This document shows, piece after piece, positions 9,503 to 20,166 of a stretch of DNA of 28,808 nt (its first letter is position 1; each line of letters begins with the position of its first letter). A model generated the notes under the pieces. The model saw only the letters and a program-made list of their open reading frames with translations. It was not told the DNA's origin and made no database searches. The stretch is taken from positions 1 to 28,808 of the forward strand of contig NW_014013309.1 in NCBI RefSeq assembly GCF_000611645.1, in the 5' to 3' direction. The position numbers and the translations under genes are program-made. This DNA comes from Monoraphidium neglectum. Taxonomy: Eukaryota > Chlorophyta > Chlorophyceae > Sphaeropleales > Selenastraceae.

Positions 9503-10682
9503 ATGTTTGCACTTCTAGCCCCTGTGGGATATCTGGCTGTTCCAGCTCGCCATTACCGCTGCCGCTGCAGCTGTCACATCGGGCCTGGCCACAGTCTGCA
9601 ACAGCAGCAGCAGCAGCAGCAGGTCGCGCAGCAAGAGCAGCCGCCGCCGTTGCTGCGCCCGGCCGTGGCGCTCGACGTTGAGTTCAGCCATTACCGCAGC
9701 CCACGTGGCGCCGAGGTCGCGGTCGCTGCATGGGTGGTTTTAGTGGATGAGGGTGGGGCGGTTCTGCTGGACACGCATGTGAGGCAGGAGTGCCAGGTGC
9801 GTGCTGGCAGGATGCAGCATGGGCCTGGCAATGCATCGTCGTGGAACGACATGGCCAGGCTGGACACGCCAGCGGGTTGCAGATATGAATCCGTGCCTTG
9901 ACTACATGCCCGTGCATTCAATGCCTGCCTCGCAGCTGCCCCCTGGTACAGCCTGGCGGCACTGGGGTGGAGTGTCTCCATCTGCCGCGCCCGCACGGGC
10001 CGCCGTGCTTGCATCGCTGCTTCCGCTGCTGGCAGGCCGCCTGCTAGTGGGCCATGGCGTGGCGCGTGATGCAGTGGCGCTGGGGCTGGTGCTGTTGAAC
10101 TCAGGGGGCATGCCGGCACAGCCTGCAGCAGAGCAACAACGCGGGCCCCCCGCCTTCCTGCAGCTGGCTGCGGCGGGGGCGTGTTTCCCCGCGTACGACA
10201 CGCGGGCTTTCCCTGGCTTCCAGGGGCGTGCGGGGTCGGCCTTCACCCTGCGGCGCCTCGCCCGCGACCACCTGGGCCGCAGCATCCAGGGGCCCCGCAC
10301 CGATGCAGGCAGCAGGAGCAGCAGCAGCAGCGGCGCAGGTGGTGCCGCTGGTCCAAGCTCGCCGGTTGGGCACGTCAGCCGCCACCTCGGCGGCACTCAT
10401 AACCGGCTGCAGCGGCGCGGCCGCAAGGCAGCAGCGCCCCAGCAGGCGCGCGCTGCGCCGCACGACGCAGTGGAGGACGCGCGCGCGGCGATGGACCTGT
10501 TTGTGAGGGTGGCGCGGCCGCAGCTCCTGCTCGATGCAGCCGCCGCACAGGCGGCTGGCACAGGTGCTGTCATTGGCGACGCCGCGTTTGACCGCTTGGT
10601 TGAGCTGCAGACGGCAGCGCTGCTGGCACAGATGAGAGGGGTGGCTGCGGCAGGGGGCGAATCTGACTGCGACGAGCCTTGA
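9503..10682 (+). CDS. DEDDh 3'-5' exonuclease (REXO4/ISG20-like)
   Basis: Exons 9503-9796 and 9936-10682, phase 0 at the junction, 346 residues. Three exonuclease motifs are visible: ExoI ALDVEF (D58, E60), ExoII LLVGHGVARD (about 134-143) and ExoIII HDAVEDA (His and Asp near 273-278), with the H-x(4)-D form of the DEDDh class. The segment TAWRHWGGVSP before ExoII fits the region between ExoI and ExoII in REXO4/ISG20 relatives. Such enzymes trim RNA or DNA 3' ends using two metal ions; the substrate here is not evident. Between ExoII and ExoIII the protein carries a long Ser/Gly/Arg-rich insert, making that interval about 130 residues, roughly double what is usual. The N-terminus has a run of eight glutamines before ExoI. 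It shares its 5' region with the gene on the left and converges with SRP68 on the right. Confidence 0.85.
9599..9622 (+). repeat. In-frame CAG tract (polyglutamine)
   Basis: One CAA plus seven CAG codons, read as eight glutamines upstream of the exonuclease domain. Confidence 0.95.
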
Positions 10683-10723
10683 CGAGTGACGCTTTTTCTG
10701 GCGTCAGTGCAGAACAGCTGGTG

Positions 10724-10728
10724 TTACA
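10724..10728 (-). terminator. Candidate TGTAA poly(A) signal for SRP68
   Basis: The forward strand reads TTACA, about 225 bases past the SRP68 stop codon. It lies only about 42 bases from the exonuclease stop on the other strand, so the two 3' UTRs probably overlap. Confidence 0.5.
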
Positions 10729-10952
10729 CGCTCGTGCTGGATGCATACGTGCGCGGCAACAAGACTGATGGCGGGTGTTGCGTCCGCGTGCTTAGCAATG
10801 TCAGCATGCAGCTGTGTTCGACCAAGGTGCAGGGCTGTCCATCACCAGCAGGTGGGAGTACAGCACATTCATGCGACACAGCGGTCGTGACAAAGTACCC
10901 ATTATTGCTCAGGGGCGAGCGCAGTGGCGCAGCCCACGTCCACGGTCCCAGG

Positions 10953-13900
10953 TCACTTGGCACCCCCAGAGCTGGTGCCCCAACCAAAGATGCGCGCAAA
11001 CGTGCTTGTGCCTTGGCTCGCGGCAGCGGCAGCGGCCTTTTTGGCGCGCAGGCGGTGAGCGAGTGAGGGGTACTCCACCCCCGACGCGGCGGTGTCCAGC
11101 ATGATGGGCCGCCCCGGGGCCGCCTGCAGCGGGAACGGCACGGCACACAGGCGTGCCCCCTTGCCGCTGCCCGTGCCCCCGTAGGCCTCCCAAGTGTCCA
11201 GCCCCTCTGACAGGTAGCGCTGGCAGAGGGAGGGGGGAGGCGGCAAGAGGGGGCGCAACACTGTAAGGGCAACACAGCGTTCAGCACCTTAGTCACAGCA
11301 TTCCGCACATGCATTGAATATCAACGGTTGAAGACCAGGGAGCACGAGCAAGTGCAGGCCCCCTCCTCAAAAACACTCTCTCGCTGATGCCCACCACGGC
11401 CCGCAACGCGCTCACCGTGCCGCCGCCGGCCTGTGTGTCCAGCCCTATCCCCGCGATGCCGCGGCGTGCGTCCTCACCCGCCGCCGCTGCCTCCGCCGCC
11501 GCTTCAGCCGCTGCCACCAGCCTCCAGGCGTTGGCCTTGGCAGCAAGCGCTGACAGCCGGGGCAGGGCAGAGCGCGCGGCCGCCTCCAGCTTGGGCAGGT
11601 CCTGGGAGGGTGAATTGACCCAGGGGGTGCGTGTTACGGGCTTTGGGGGGGAGCAGGCGGCCTGGCTACGGACATCATTAAAGGAAAGGTGATGCTGGCA
11701 GCAGGACGTGAGCAGGCTACCTTGACCTGCACCAGAACAGGCGCATGGCGCACAGTGAGGATCAGTCTGCGGCCGACGCCATCTGAGGGCTGACGGACAC
11801 AGAGAGGGATCCTGCACGCAGACGAGTCTGCACATACTCATCCGCCTGCCTCTTATCCCCTTCAACACAAACATACACACACCTCAAGCTTCTCCCGTGC
11901 TTCCTCCACGCGTCCCTCCGCGCAGCGGCCAAACAGCGCCGCTGCCTCTGGGCGCTTGTCCCCCGCGAGGTAGGTGTGGGCCACGTAGTAGCACCTGCGC
12001 CCAGAGGGGTGGGGGGGTTGTGAGGGTGGGCCAATGGTCGGCGTGCATTCAACAAGCCATTGCACCTTAGAGGGCCGCGCTCAACCAACACTTTCGTGCC
12101 CAATCGGCCGACACAGACTGCCCTGCGCGCTGTGGTCACGTGTCCGTCCGCTCGACCCTGCCCACCTGCCGGCGGCGTAGGCCGCGCCGCGTGCCGCCGC
12201 GACGTCGCTGAGTGCCTCTCCCTGGCGGCCCCCCATGCTTGATGCCAGCTCCCCCAGCTCCTCACAGTGGTGCATCAACGTCTGATGGCAAGGCAGGGTG
12301 CGCGCAGAGGGCGCTGACAAGTTGGCAAGCGGCGCAGGCCTGGAGGCGGGGCCGCGCCAGCCTGCAGTGCTGCCGACGTCAGGGTCGGCAGGCTTCCAAG
12401 CCACACCCGCCCTACCCTTGCCACCCACACAGCCACCACCACCACGTGCACAACGACCACACCTAAATATCAACCTGCACTCTTGGTGATCAGGCCTCTG
12501 ATCCCCTATGCGTCCACTCATCTCCCACCTCGTGCATGCGCAGCAGGTCCTCTGGCTTGGCCCCGCGCTCCTGGCGCCCTGCACCACGCTTTCCTGCAGC
12601 AGCGCGCGCGTTGGCCGCCTCAAATCTCGCCTCCGCGCGCTCCACCTGATGGGCAGGGGGTCAGGGCAGTGCGATGAGCGCAGTGGCCGGGCCGCAGCCA
12701 CCCAGGCTTACGAGGGCGCAGTTTCCCGCCCAGGACAGCTCCCACCAGGGGGCGGCGCTGAGCCCTTTCGCCACCACCACCGACTACCCCCCTCCCGCCA
12801 AACGCATCGTCCCGCGCAGACCCTCTGACCTGCTCCTCCCCACGCTGCAGTGTGCGCTCCAGCAGCGCCCCGCTGATGGCCTTCTCCAGCGCGGCCAGCT
12901 CCTCGAGGGCGCTCTCACCCCCTCCGTCGCCAGCTGGGGGGGGAGGTTGAGGAGGAGGAGCCCAACGGGAGGTGCCAGGTGGAAGGGGTGCATGCTGCCG
13001 TGGGCATTGCACAATTAAGTCTTACAGGAATAGCGGTGGGGGCGTCTGGCTCGTGCCACATGCAGGTACGGGCCGTACACTTGTCCCCGTCTGAATAGCT
13101 GACATACAACCATGTTTGCGCACTGCCGCCACCCTGCGACCCCCAGTTGCCGCGCAGCCCCTCACCAGCGTTGGCCTTGGCAAGCGCTCGCACCGCAGCA
13201 CGTGCCTCCGCCAGGGCGTTGATGGCGCGATCAAATGCCGCCAGCCGCGCATCAGCCCCGCCTCCCTCCTCTGCACCGCCGTCCACCTCCATGCCCTCGC
13301 CGCCGCTCGCCTCCAGTGCCACCGCCAGCTCCCGCGCCGAGTGCAGTGCAACACGCACCTGCGGTTGGCCCAAGGGGTGGAGGGGTCGATGCGCCAACAC
13401 AGCGCGTTGGACGACCGGGAGTGGGGCCGGGGGGTAGGGGGACCATCCTGGGGGCAGAATTGGAAGTCTGGCGTGAGCTCGGCGAGCCCCAGCTCCCGCC
13501 TGTCCATGTGCATCACAACCTGCGGCACCACACGCCAGCGCACCCTTTCGTGTCGTACAGGGTGGCTCTGCCCACGCCATTCAAAGGAGCTGGTGGCCGC
13601 AGACTGCTGCACCTGGGCCTCAGCCTGGGGGCAAGGGAAGAGGCACCCAGCAGCAGTGATAAGCTAGCGAGACGCGATCGGGTGTTGTGAAGTCTACATG
13701 AGTGCGCGCCTGGCCAGCTAGACCCCACTGTACCCATCGCGACCGCCGCAAAGTCCCATCTTTTTTGTCCAACCGCACCCACCTGCAGCGCCGCCAGCTT
13801 GCTCTGCAGCAGGCCCCGGGCGCCGCCCTCGCCGTCGCCTTCGCCCCCGCCCAGGCCAGCCAGCAGGTCGGCCGCGTCCGACGCAGCACCCCCACCGCGC

Positions 13901-15470
13901 TTGATCTGGTAATCGCAGAACCTGGGCAGGGTAGCAGAGCGGCCCAGGCAGGCGGTGTGTGCTGGCAGCGTCACCCAGCCCAGGCCCCACAGGACAAGTG
14001 GGCTGGCAAGGCCCATGGGGAGCAGGCCCACCCTTGCTGCGTCCCTGTCGCTCGCCCCCCTGGCCCCTCACCGCCCCACAAACACAGCTTGCTCCCCTCC
14101 CGCGCCGGAAGCTCCTCCCAACCCCCCACACTCCCAAGCACCTGATACTGGGCTCGATCTCCTCCACCATTGCGCCACAGAGGCCCTGGCTGTCCAGGTC
14201 ACCCACCTTGGCCAGCTCACCAAACAGCTTCCTGGGGTCAGCAAAGGGTTGCCGCACAGGTGGTGGGAGCATATGCCCCCGCCCTGCAATCACCTGTTGA
14301 ATGTTTGTGCTGGCGTACCCTGAGACCGTCGACTCCCCCCCGCCCCTCACCACCCTCTGCCCAATGAAAGCCCTTGCCTGCACCAGTGAGCACCCACTTT
14401 GCTCGCGCGAAATGCGCCAGGGCGCGGCCCCAGTCCACCTCCTTCTCCAGCAGAACGTTGCCGGCCATCCACGCACTGTAGGCCTCAGCCTCCAGCGCAC
14501 TGCGCGTGTCGCACACTTCTGGAGGGGAGAAGGGGAAGACGAAACAGTGCAGGACGGTGGCCATGGGCGTTTGCTGCGCTCATGGTGAGAAGGGGCCGGC
14601 GTAGGGGGACACCGTGATGGGGCGACACCGTCACCCACACTGTGCTACCACCGCTGTCTACCGCCGCTCCCTCGCGTGCACAGCTGAGCAGCCCCCCCCC
14701 CCAGCCTCTCCTGCATCAAAGCTGGCTGCGCACCAGCTGCAAAGCGCGCCAGCTCTGCTGCCCATGCGCTGGCCTTTGTGAGGCGCCTGATGCTGTGGTG
14801 GCGGCGGTGTTGCAGGGGCCTGTCCTCGTTGTCCTTCTTGATTTCCATGCCCTGGGCCCATGCGCGCTCCGCACTGACCAGCGGGATCAGCAGCCACCTG
14901 GGGTGCAGCAGAGAGAGGCCGACGCACATGCCTTGGCCACGCCGGCAAGTTGAGCAGCACACCGCGGCGCAGCTTGCGGCGGCTGTCCTAATTAGCCCTC
15001 CGTGGTCAAGTGAATTCAATGGAACCACCTAGCCCGTGCTTGGCGATGCGGCGAGACGCCTTGACACGGGGGTCTCGCCGCCCACTTGCTCTGGACGCAC
15101 CTGGCCTCGGTGATCATGCCAATCTCAAGCTTCCTCTTCTGGTAGCGGCCCTTGCCATGCTGGAACTTCAGCGCCTTGTACAGCGACCGCAGGCGACGGG
15201 CACAGTAGATCCTGCATGTCACCACCCACGACAGGTACGCACCGCGTGAGCACAGCAACAGCAGCGACTGCGCGCCGACGCACATGGTGCCGCGTCGATC
15301 GCATTGGAGGCCGCCCTAGAGCTAGGCGCTGCTCCAAAGAATCACCTGTAGCGTCCGTAGTCGCCGTGCTTAAGACCGTTTTGCGTCTGGGCCGTGCGGA
15401 TGGTCTGCAGGATGTTCAGCGAGATCTGGCTGCCTAGAGCTGCGGGCGCATTATCCACCTCCATTGACAT
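10953..15470 (-). CDS. SRP68: Signal recognition particle subunit SRP68, complete, 14 exons
   Basis: Exons in transcript order: 15470-15346, 15211-15101, 14897-14734, 14518-14398, 14231-14142, 13921-13783, 13624-13544, 13358-13166, 12933-12830, 12645-12529, 12281-12166, 11994-11883, 11601-11416, 11219-10953. They give 641 residues; human SRP68 has about 627. Recognised blocks: LNILQTIRTAQTQNGLKHGD, YCARRLRSLYKALKF, LLIPLVSAERAW (the RNA-binding N-terminal domain), EEIEPSIRFCDY, FEWRGQ, KPEDLLRMHE, CYYVAHTYL and a C-terminal ARIFGWG. SRP68 binds 7SL RNA and pairs with SRP72 in the cytosolic particle that brings secretory ribosomes to the ER. All exon phases match. Two in-frame ATGs open the gene (15470 and 15464); the first is used. 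The exon coding LSALAAKANAWRLVAAAEAAA is Ala-rich and less conserved. Identity is very secure; single splice sites less so. Confidence 0.95.
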
Positions 15471-15861
15471 ACTCCAGGCTCCTTGCACGTGTTGGACCTC
15501 CTTGAAGTGAATGGAGGCCCGCCGAAGCGATCTGACTCGTCGATGAGATGGTGGTTGATTGCTTACGCACTATACTGTTGACAGTGTTGTGCCGTGCTGT
15601 ATCGGTACGTGACGGATCAATCGACACATGACTGGCAGGACCAACCAGACTGTGCATTGCTGCATGGTCCATGACTGATGAGTATCATACGCATGCACAG
15701 CCCGGCGGAGTCGGGCTATCCATTTGTGTGCACGTGTAGCACTCGTGTTCTTATCGTAATCTCTCGACTCCGTGCGACGAGCCATGCTCGGATCATCAAA
15801 GCTACGCCCCATGCGTGCATAGTGGCACCACGATCTGGTTAAGCTTGCAATTGTGGGCGAC
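15471..15861. promoter_or_regulatory. Head-to-head intergenic region between SRP68 and the Q-rich gene
   Basis: The 391 bases between two outward-facing start codons are markedly less GC-rich than the coding flanks. They must hold both 5' UTRs and promoters. No family-like coding segment or known motif was recognised. Confidence 0.45.
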
Positions 15862-18125
15862 ATGCATGCGCTGAAAATTCAGGCTCGTCAGTCGCATGCG
15901 CAGGCCCGCTCACGCGGGCGTGTTGCTGCAAATGGCTCCGGGCCGGGCGGGCTGTCGCTCCCATCGCTGCCGCGCCTTTCGTTCCCCGGGCTCCCGCGGC
16001 GCCGACAGCAGCAGCAGCAGAAGCAGCAGCAGAATCAGGAGGGTTACCTTGTGATTCAGGAGCACCACCAGCAACCCCAGCCCATCGCACCAAATGAAGG
16101 CTTGCCTGCCCAGCCAGGCGCTGCTGTGCGTGCTCTGCAGCAGGCGGCTGGCGCCCTCCTGTCCGCAGCATCACCGCCCAACTCAGCGGTGCCTGCACAG
16201 CAGCAGCAGCAGCAGCAGCAGCAGCCCTTGTCACCTGTGTTGGCGCAACAGCAGGTGGCACCTGTGCAGCAGCAGCTGCAGAACCAGCAGCAGCACCAGC
16301 CGCAGGCACCAGCTCCAGCCGTGGTTGATGCATCCCAGCAGCTGGCATTTGCACGCCACCTCAGCATTGCCTCCAATGGCCTGGCCCCCCTGGCAACTCG
16401 AATGGAGTCGCTGACCTGGATGGTCTTCAAGACAGGGCAGCTGCAGGCGCGCGTGCTGCAGGGACCGGCGTCCGACCCGCGCAGCTGGCTCCACTCGCCC
16501 GAGTCCATAGCTCTGTTAGAGCAGGTAAGGCTGAGCTCTTCGAAACAAGGCTTCGTATCTCACCTGCAGGCCCACATTTTGCCATCCTCATGCGCTTGTT
16601 TACACACGGTCATGCGTTGATGTGCACCCACCCCTGTGATTTCTGCCGTTCAATTCATGGCACTGCAGGTGTACATGATAGGCCAGGCGGTGGCGGAGCT
16701 GGGGGCAGCGGCGGACGGCCTGTATTACGCGGGCGGCGTGGCAGCCAGCAACGGTCAGCGCGCTGTGGCGTCGCTGGACTTTGCGTCGCTGCTGAACCGC
16801 TACCTTGCGCAGGTGGGCGGGGAGCAGGGCTGCTTCGAGGACGGGTGCTTGGAGGCCGCAGCCATTACGCCCGATCTTGGGCCTGGGGAGGGAAAACGTT
16901 CTGCGCGTGTTTCTTCTTGGGACACCATGGTATGATAGGCCGCAAACCGCGCACCATCTCTCCGTCGGCCTGACGCGGGTGCGCCTGGGCTCCCGTCCTC
17001 CCTCCTTGTGCCCAGCACGGCGTGACCCTGCGTGAGGCGTTCGTGGCCGAGCTGCCTTACGACGGGTTGCAGGTAAGGCGCGAGCTGCAGCTGTGAATGG
17101 CAGTTTGACTGTATCTTGTACCTTGCATCAACATGTGGCACCACCGATACTCCCAAAGCTTGCAACCCCACATCTTCATTAGCGAAGGTACGGCCAGCCC
17201 CATCCAGTCACGCCCTCCCACCATCCCCATCCCGCCTGCCCTCCACCCCTGCACCCGTGAACCCAAGGCCAAGGCCCTGCACGTGGGCGCCTCATTGGAG
17301 ACGCGCTGCACTGTCCACCGCCTGGCCTTTGAGCGCCTCATAGAGCGGGTGGGGGCAGAGGCAGCCCCGGCAACGAGCACGGTCGCCTGGGGCAGCGGCG
17401 TCGCCACCACCACCATCTCCAACACCACCATCAACAGCGCCCAGGGTGGCGCGGCCCAGGCCAGTGCCACGTCAGACGCCGCCGCCACGTCGACGTCGGG
17501 GCCGCAGCAGCAGGGGCCCCTTTCGATGCTGTTCATCGCGTTGATGGCAGTGGGCGGCGGCGTGGTGCGTGTGGTGGTCGCGATGGTGACGCTGGTGGGC
17601 GGCCTGCTGGCGCGTCTCTTGGCTCTCGGCGCCGTCCTTCGCGCCGTCAGGGCCGTGTCACAGGGCAGCAGCAGCAACAGCGCAGGTGGCACTTCTGCCA
17701 GTGCAACGGCTGACCGCGAGGTTGCGCAGCGCTTGCAGCCGGCGCTTGCCGCGACAACGGCGGTGCCCTTCCCTGTCGTGGCGGCTGCACCCCAGGCGCC
17801 CTCTTTGCCGGTACCGGCGTCCACAGCCTCATTGGCAGACAGCAGTAGCCGCACTGGCGGCACTGGCGGCAATGGCGGCAACGGCGGCAAGCCTGGCCCT
17901 GGCGCTGCCCTGCCTTTTGACCTGCCAGCTATCCCCAACCCATTCCAACGGAAGCGGCCCCCGCTCCCCGCAGCGGCGGACAGTGCAGCGCCGGTGTTCA
18001 CCAAAAGTGTTGCCTACTTTGAGGCGCTGCGGTCCTCTGCGCAGCCAGGGCCTAGCCCCCACACACTGCCGCGTGCGTTGAGGGCCAAGTCCGGTTCAGA
18101 CAGTGAGGACGAGGTCGGCTGGTGA
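15862..18125 (+). CDS. Unrecognised glutamine-rich protein with C-terminal hydrophobic segments
   Basis: Exons 15862-16524, 16669-16812, 17016-17072 and 17268-18125 (the last could start at 17274); all phase 0; about 573 residues. No family was recognised. The first 50 residues are Arg/Ser-rich with few acids, which could be an organelle transit peptide. Two glutamine runs follow, with more Gln/Pro-rich sequence up to about 155. The stretch from about 160 to 330 looks folded and spans three introns (LAPLATRMESLTWMVFKTGQ, VYMIGQAVAELGAAADGLYY, HGVTLREAFVAELPYDGLQ, TRCTVHRLAFERLIERVG). Near 373-420 there are two hydrophobic segments (LSMLFIALMAVGGGVV and VAMVTLVGGLLARLLALGAV). The tail has GTGGNGGNGG and an acidic end (SDSEDEVGW). 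The first ATG after an in-frame GTG was taken as start. Splicing is well supported by gtaagg donors; function is unknown. Confidence 0.75.
16006..16032 (+). repeat. In-frame CAG/AAG tract
   Basis: Five CAG codons, one AAG and three CAG, read as a Gln run with one Lys. Confidence 0.9.
16198..16224 (+). repeat. In-frame pure CAG tract
   Basis: Nine uninterrupted CAG codons, read as nine glutamines; likely to vary in length between strains. Confidence 0.95.
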
Positions 18126-18564
18126 TACAGCAGATCCTGCTAGCTGCTGGCTGATGACCTGTGGTGTCTTTTTTGGGGGGGCGGGGGCCGGGGCGGTTGC
18201 AAGTCTTCGTTGCGCTGCCACCATTGTGAAGTAAAATTGAGCAGACCGTACTGTTTGCCCGTGTTGAAATGAGAAGGCGATCTGCACTACAAGCAACACA
18301 GCGTGCTGACGTCTGCAGGCAATTCCATCACCGCAGTGCATGCTTGCGAGTTTGCGTGAGAGTCATCATCTAGATCTGGATTGGTAATTGACTGGGCAAC
18401 AATTGTATTGTCCATACATTGCACCTTCACGGTATGAGTGTTGCGCATATTAGGGTGTTCGCATACGTCCTTGAGTTGAGAACCTCTATTGCAGCAAGGT
18501 GCACGTGTCTGCACAGCTCTGCACTCTTAATCATTACTTTGTGAAGTGCGCAAAAGTTTAGCAT

Positions 18565-18569
18565 TGTAA
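18565..18569 (+). terminator. Candidate TGTAA poly(A) signal for the Q-rich gene
   Basis: About 440 bases after the stop at 18125, in AT-rich sequence, and just before the opposite-strand signal at 18610. Confidence 0.45.
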
Positions 18570-18609
18570 AACATCAAGCGTACAAGGACCACGAATGAGC
18601 TGTGCCCAG

Positions 18610-18614
18610 TTACA
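18610..18614 (-). terminator. Candidate TGTAA poly(A) signal for the DUF4112 gene
   Basis: The forward strand reads TTACA, about 180 bases past the stop at 18795, a typical 3' UTR length. Confidence 0.5.
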
Positions 18615-18794
18615 ATACGCTTGCAAGCCTGATTTGTGGTGGGAGCCAACAGCCGTGGGGTGGATAAAACGATGCCCCTACGGGTGCAATACAGTACAAG
18701 CACAAGCCTGAGGGAAAGACTGACAGTCTCCGTCGCATGTGCAGAACAACAGACGACCATAACAAGCACCTCTGGTCCTGGGCACATCTCAATT

Positions 18795-20166
18795 TCACAC
18801 CACCCCAATCCACTTGAGGCTTGTGTACACCACCAGTCCTGCCAGGCCCAGCCCCGCCGCCATCGGCGCCAGCACCACGCATGCCAGCAGCCCCACCAGC
18901 GGCAGCCTCCGCACCAGCCAGAACACCGCGCGCAGCGGGTGCCTGGTCAATCCCCACAGCCCCCACGCCTTCTGGAGCTGGTGCTCCACCTGAGGTGGGG
19001 CTCTGTAGCTGGGGGGCGGGGCCACCGCCGCCGGCGCCAGGCCCTTGTACTGCTCCATGTGGCGCCGCAGCAGCTTCAGGTTGCGCGTGTTGCCGCCGGT
19101 TACCTTGGGCGCGACCCAGCCACCCACCAGCGGGACGGCGCGTATGCTGTTGTCGACGACCCTGGCAGCACAGTATAGCGCGGCAGCAGAAGGCAAATCG
19201 GGGCGATGGGGACGCAAGCAACAGACCCTCGGCAGCTGCGGAGCCCCTGAGATGCAACCTAAGCCAGCGCCGACTCCCAGGCACTACAGCGCCCTGTTGT
19301 CCAGTAATTCAATTGCGCAGCTCACACGTTCACGGCCATCCTGGTGATGAGAAGGGGCTCAACCTCGTAGCGCCAGGCCGTCACCAGTGTGTAGGCACCG
19401 ACTGACGCAGAAAGGGAGAGTTGCCGTGGGCGAGCACCAGGGCACGTCAGTACTGAGGATTGGGCAACGCAACGCTGTGCTGCATGACGCACGACAGCAG
19501 TGGCGCAGCCGTGTATCATCACAAGCACACCTCCTGTGCGAGCGAGGCCATTGGGCAGCGCTGCGCCGAGCTCACAAGGTGCACCCACCCGCTGCGTAGG
19601 CAAAGACGCCTGCATGCGCGAGTGTCAGGGCGTGGCGACAGTGAGATGATGGCGGCTACTAGTTGCGGCTAGGGGGCTCTTCAAGAGGCAGCCGGAATGC
19701 ATGCAACCGGGCGCAATGCAGCAGTTTATACCCACTACAGAGCACTGCCTGCAACCGCTGCCAGCGAATGACAAGCAAACGCACCAACGAAAGGCAGGCG
19801 CCCCAGGGCAGTGTTCAGCCCCAGCTTCAGGGGCGTCCCGGGCACGGCCAGGTGCGCGTGCAGCGCGCGCTCGACCGCCTCGAGCTGCTCCAGCGCCCGG
19901 TGATGCTGCCGCACCGCTGACTCAGCGCCATTGGCGGGGCGCGCATCGAGTGTCGCCTCTTTCGGGCCATCCCGCGGCGCTGCACCAGCTGAGGCCATCT
20001 GCGACTGGCGCGCTGCAGGAGGGCCGCGGTGGTTGCCGCCGGGCGCTGCAGGAGTAGGCATTCGTGCCTGGAAAGCACGGCCCTTTGGTAGTGAGGAGGG
20101 GGGCGCGCGCCGCATGAGGGCCCGCGCCGTCGGCACAGCGACGAGGACAGCACAAAGAAGGGCCAT
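18795..20166 (-). CDS. DUF4112 membrane protein
   Basis: Exons in transcript order: 20166-19785, 19401-19326, 19161-18795; phases agree; 274 residues. The middle matches the DUF4112 pattern: AVPGTPLKLGLNTALGRLPFV, a hydrophobic segment (GAYTLVTAWRY), then ITRMAVNVVVDNSIRAVPLVGGW, KVTGGNTRNLKLLRRHM. The paired G-L-N-x-x-L-G-x-x-P and V-x-D-x-x-x-x-x-x-P-L-V-G motifs are diagnostic. The family is of unknown function and known mostly from bacteria, with some eukaryotic members. The N-terminus begins MALLCAVLVAVPTARALMRR, which could be a signal or transit peptide, followed by a low-complexity linker. After the domain comes a C-terminal hydrophobic stretch (PLVGLLACVVLAPMAAGLGL and more). The first ATG was taken as start. 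The gene shares its 5' flank with the next gene on the plus strand. Confidence 0.82.

Noticed and set aside
13718..14638. 306-codon minus-strand frame read without introns
   Set aside because: It contains true SRP68 exons but reads through introns and shifts out of the conserved frame; the spliced model explains the similarity better.
15853..15861. GTG start three codons upstream of the Q-rich gene ATG
   Set aside because: Non-ATG starts are rare in nuclear genes and the ATG at 15862 is in the same frame.
9599..16224. CAG runs as CRISPR-like or mobile repeats
   Set aside because: They are simple in-frame trinucleotide tracts with no spacers, terminal repeats or transposase.
17057..18004. 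315-codon minus-strand frame
   Set aside because: Antisense to the last exon of the Q-rich gene; Ala/Pro/Thr-rich shadow.
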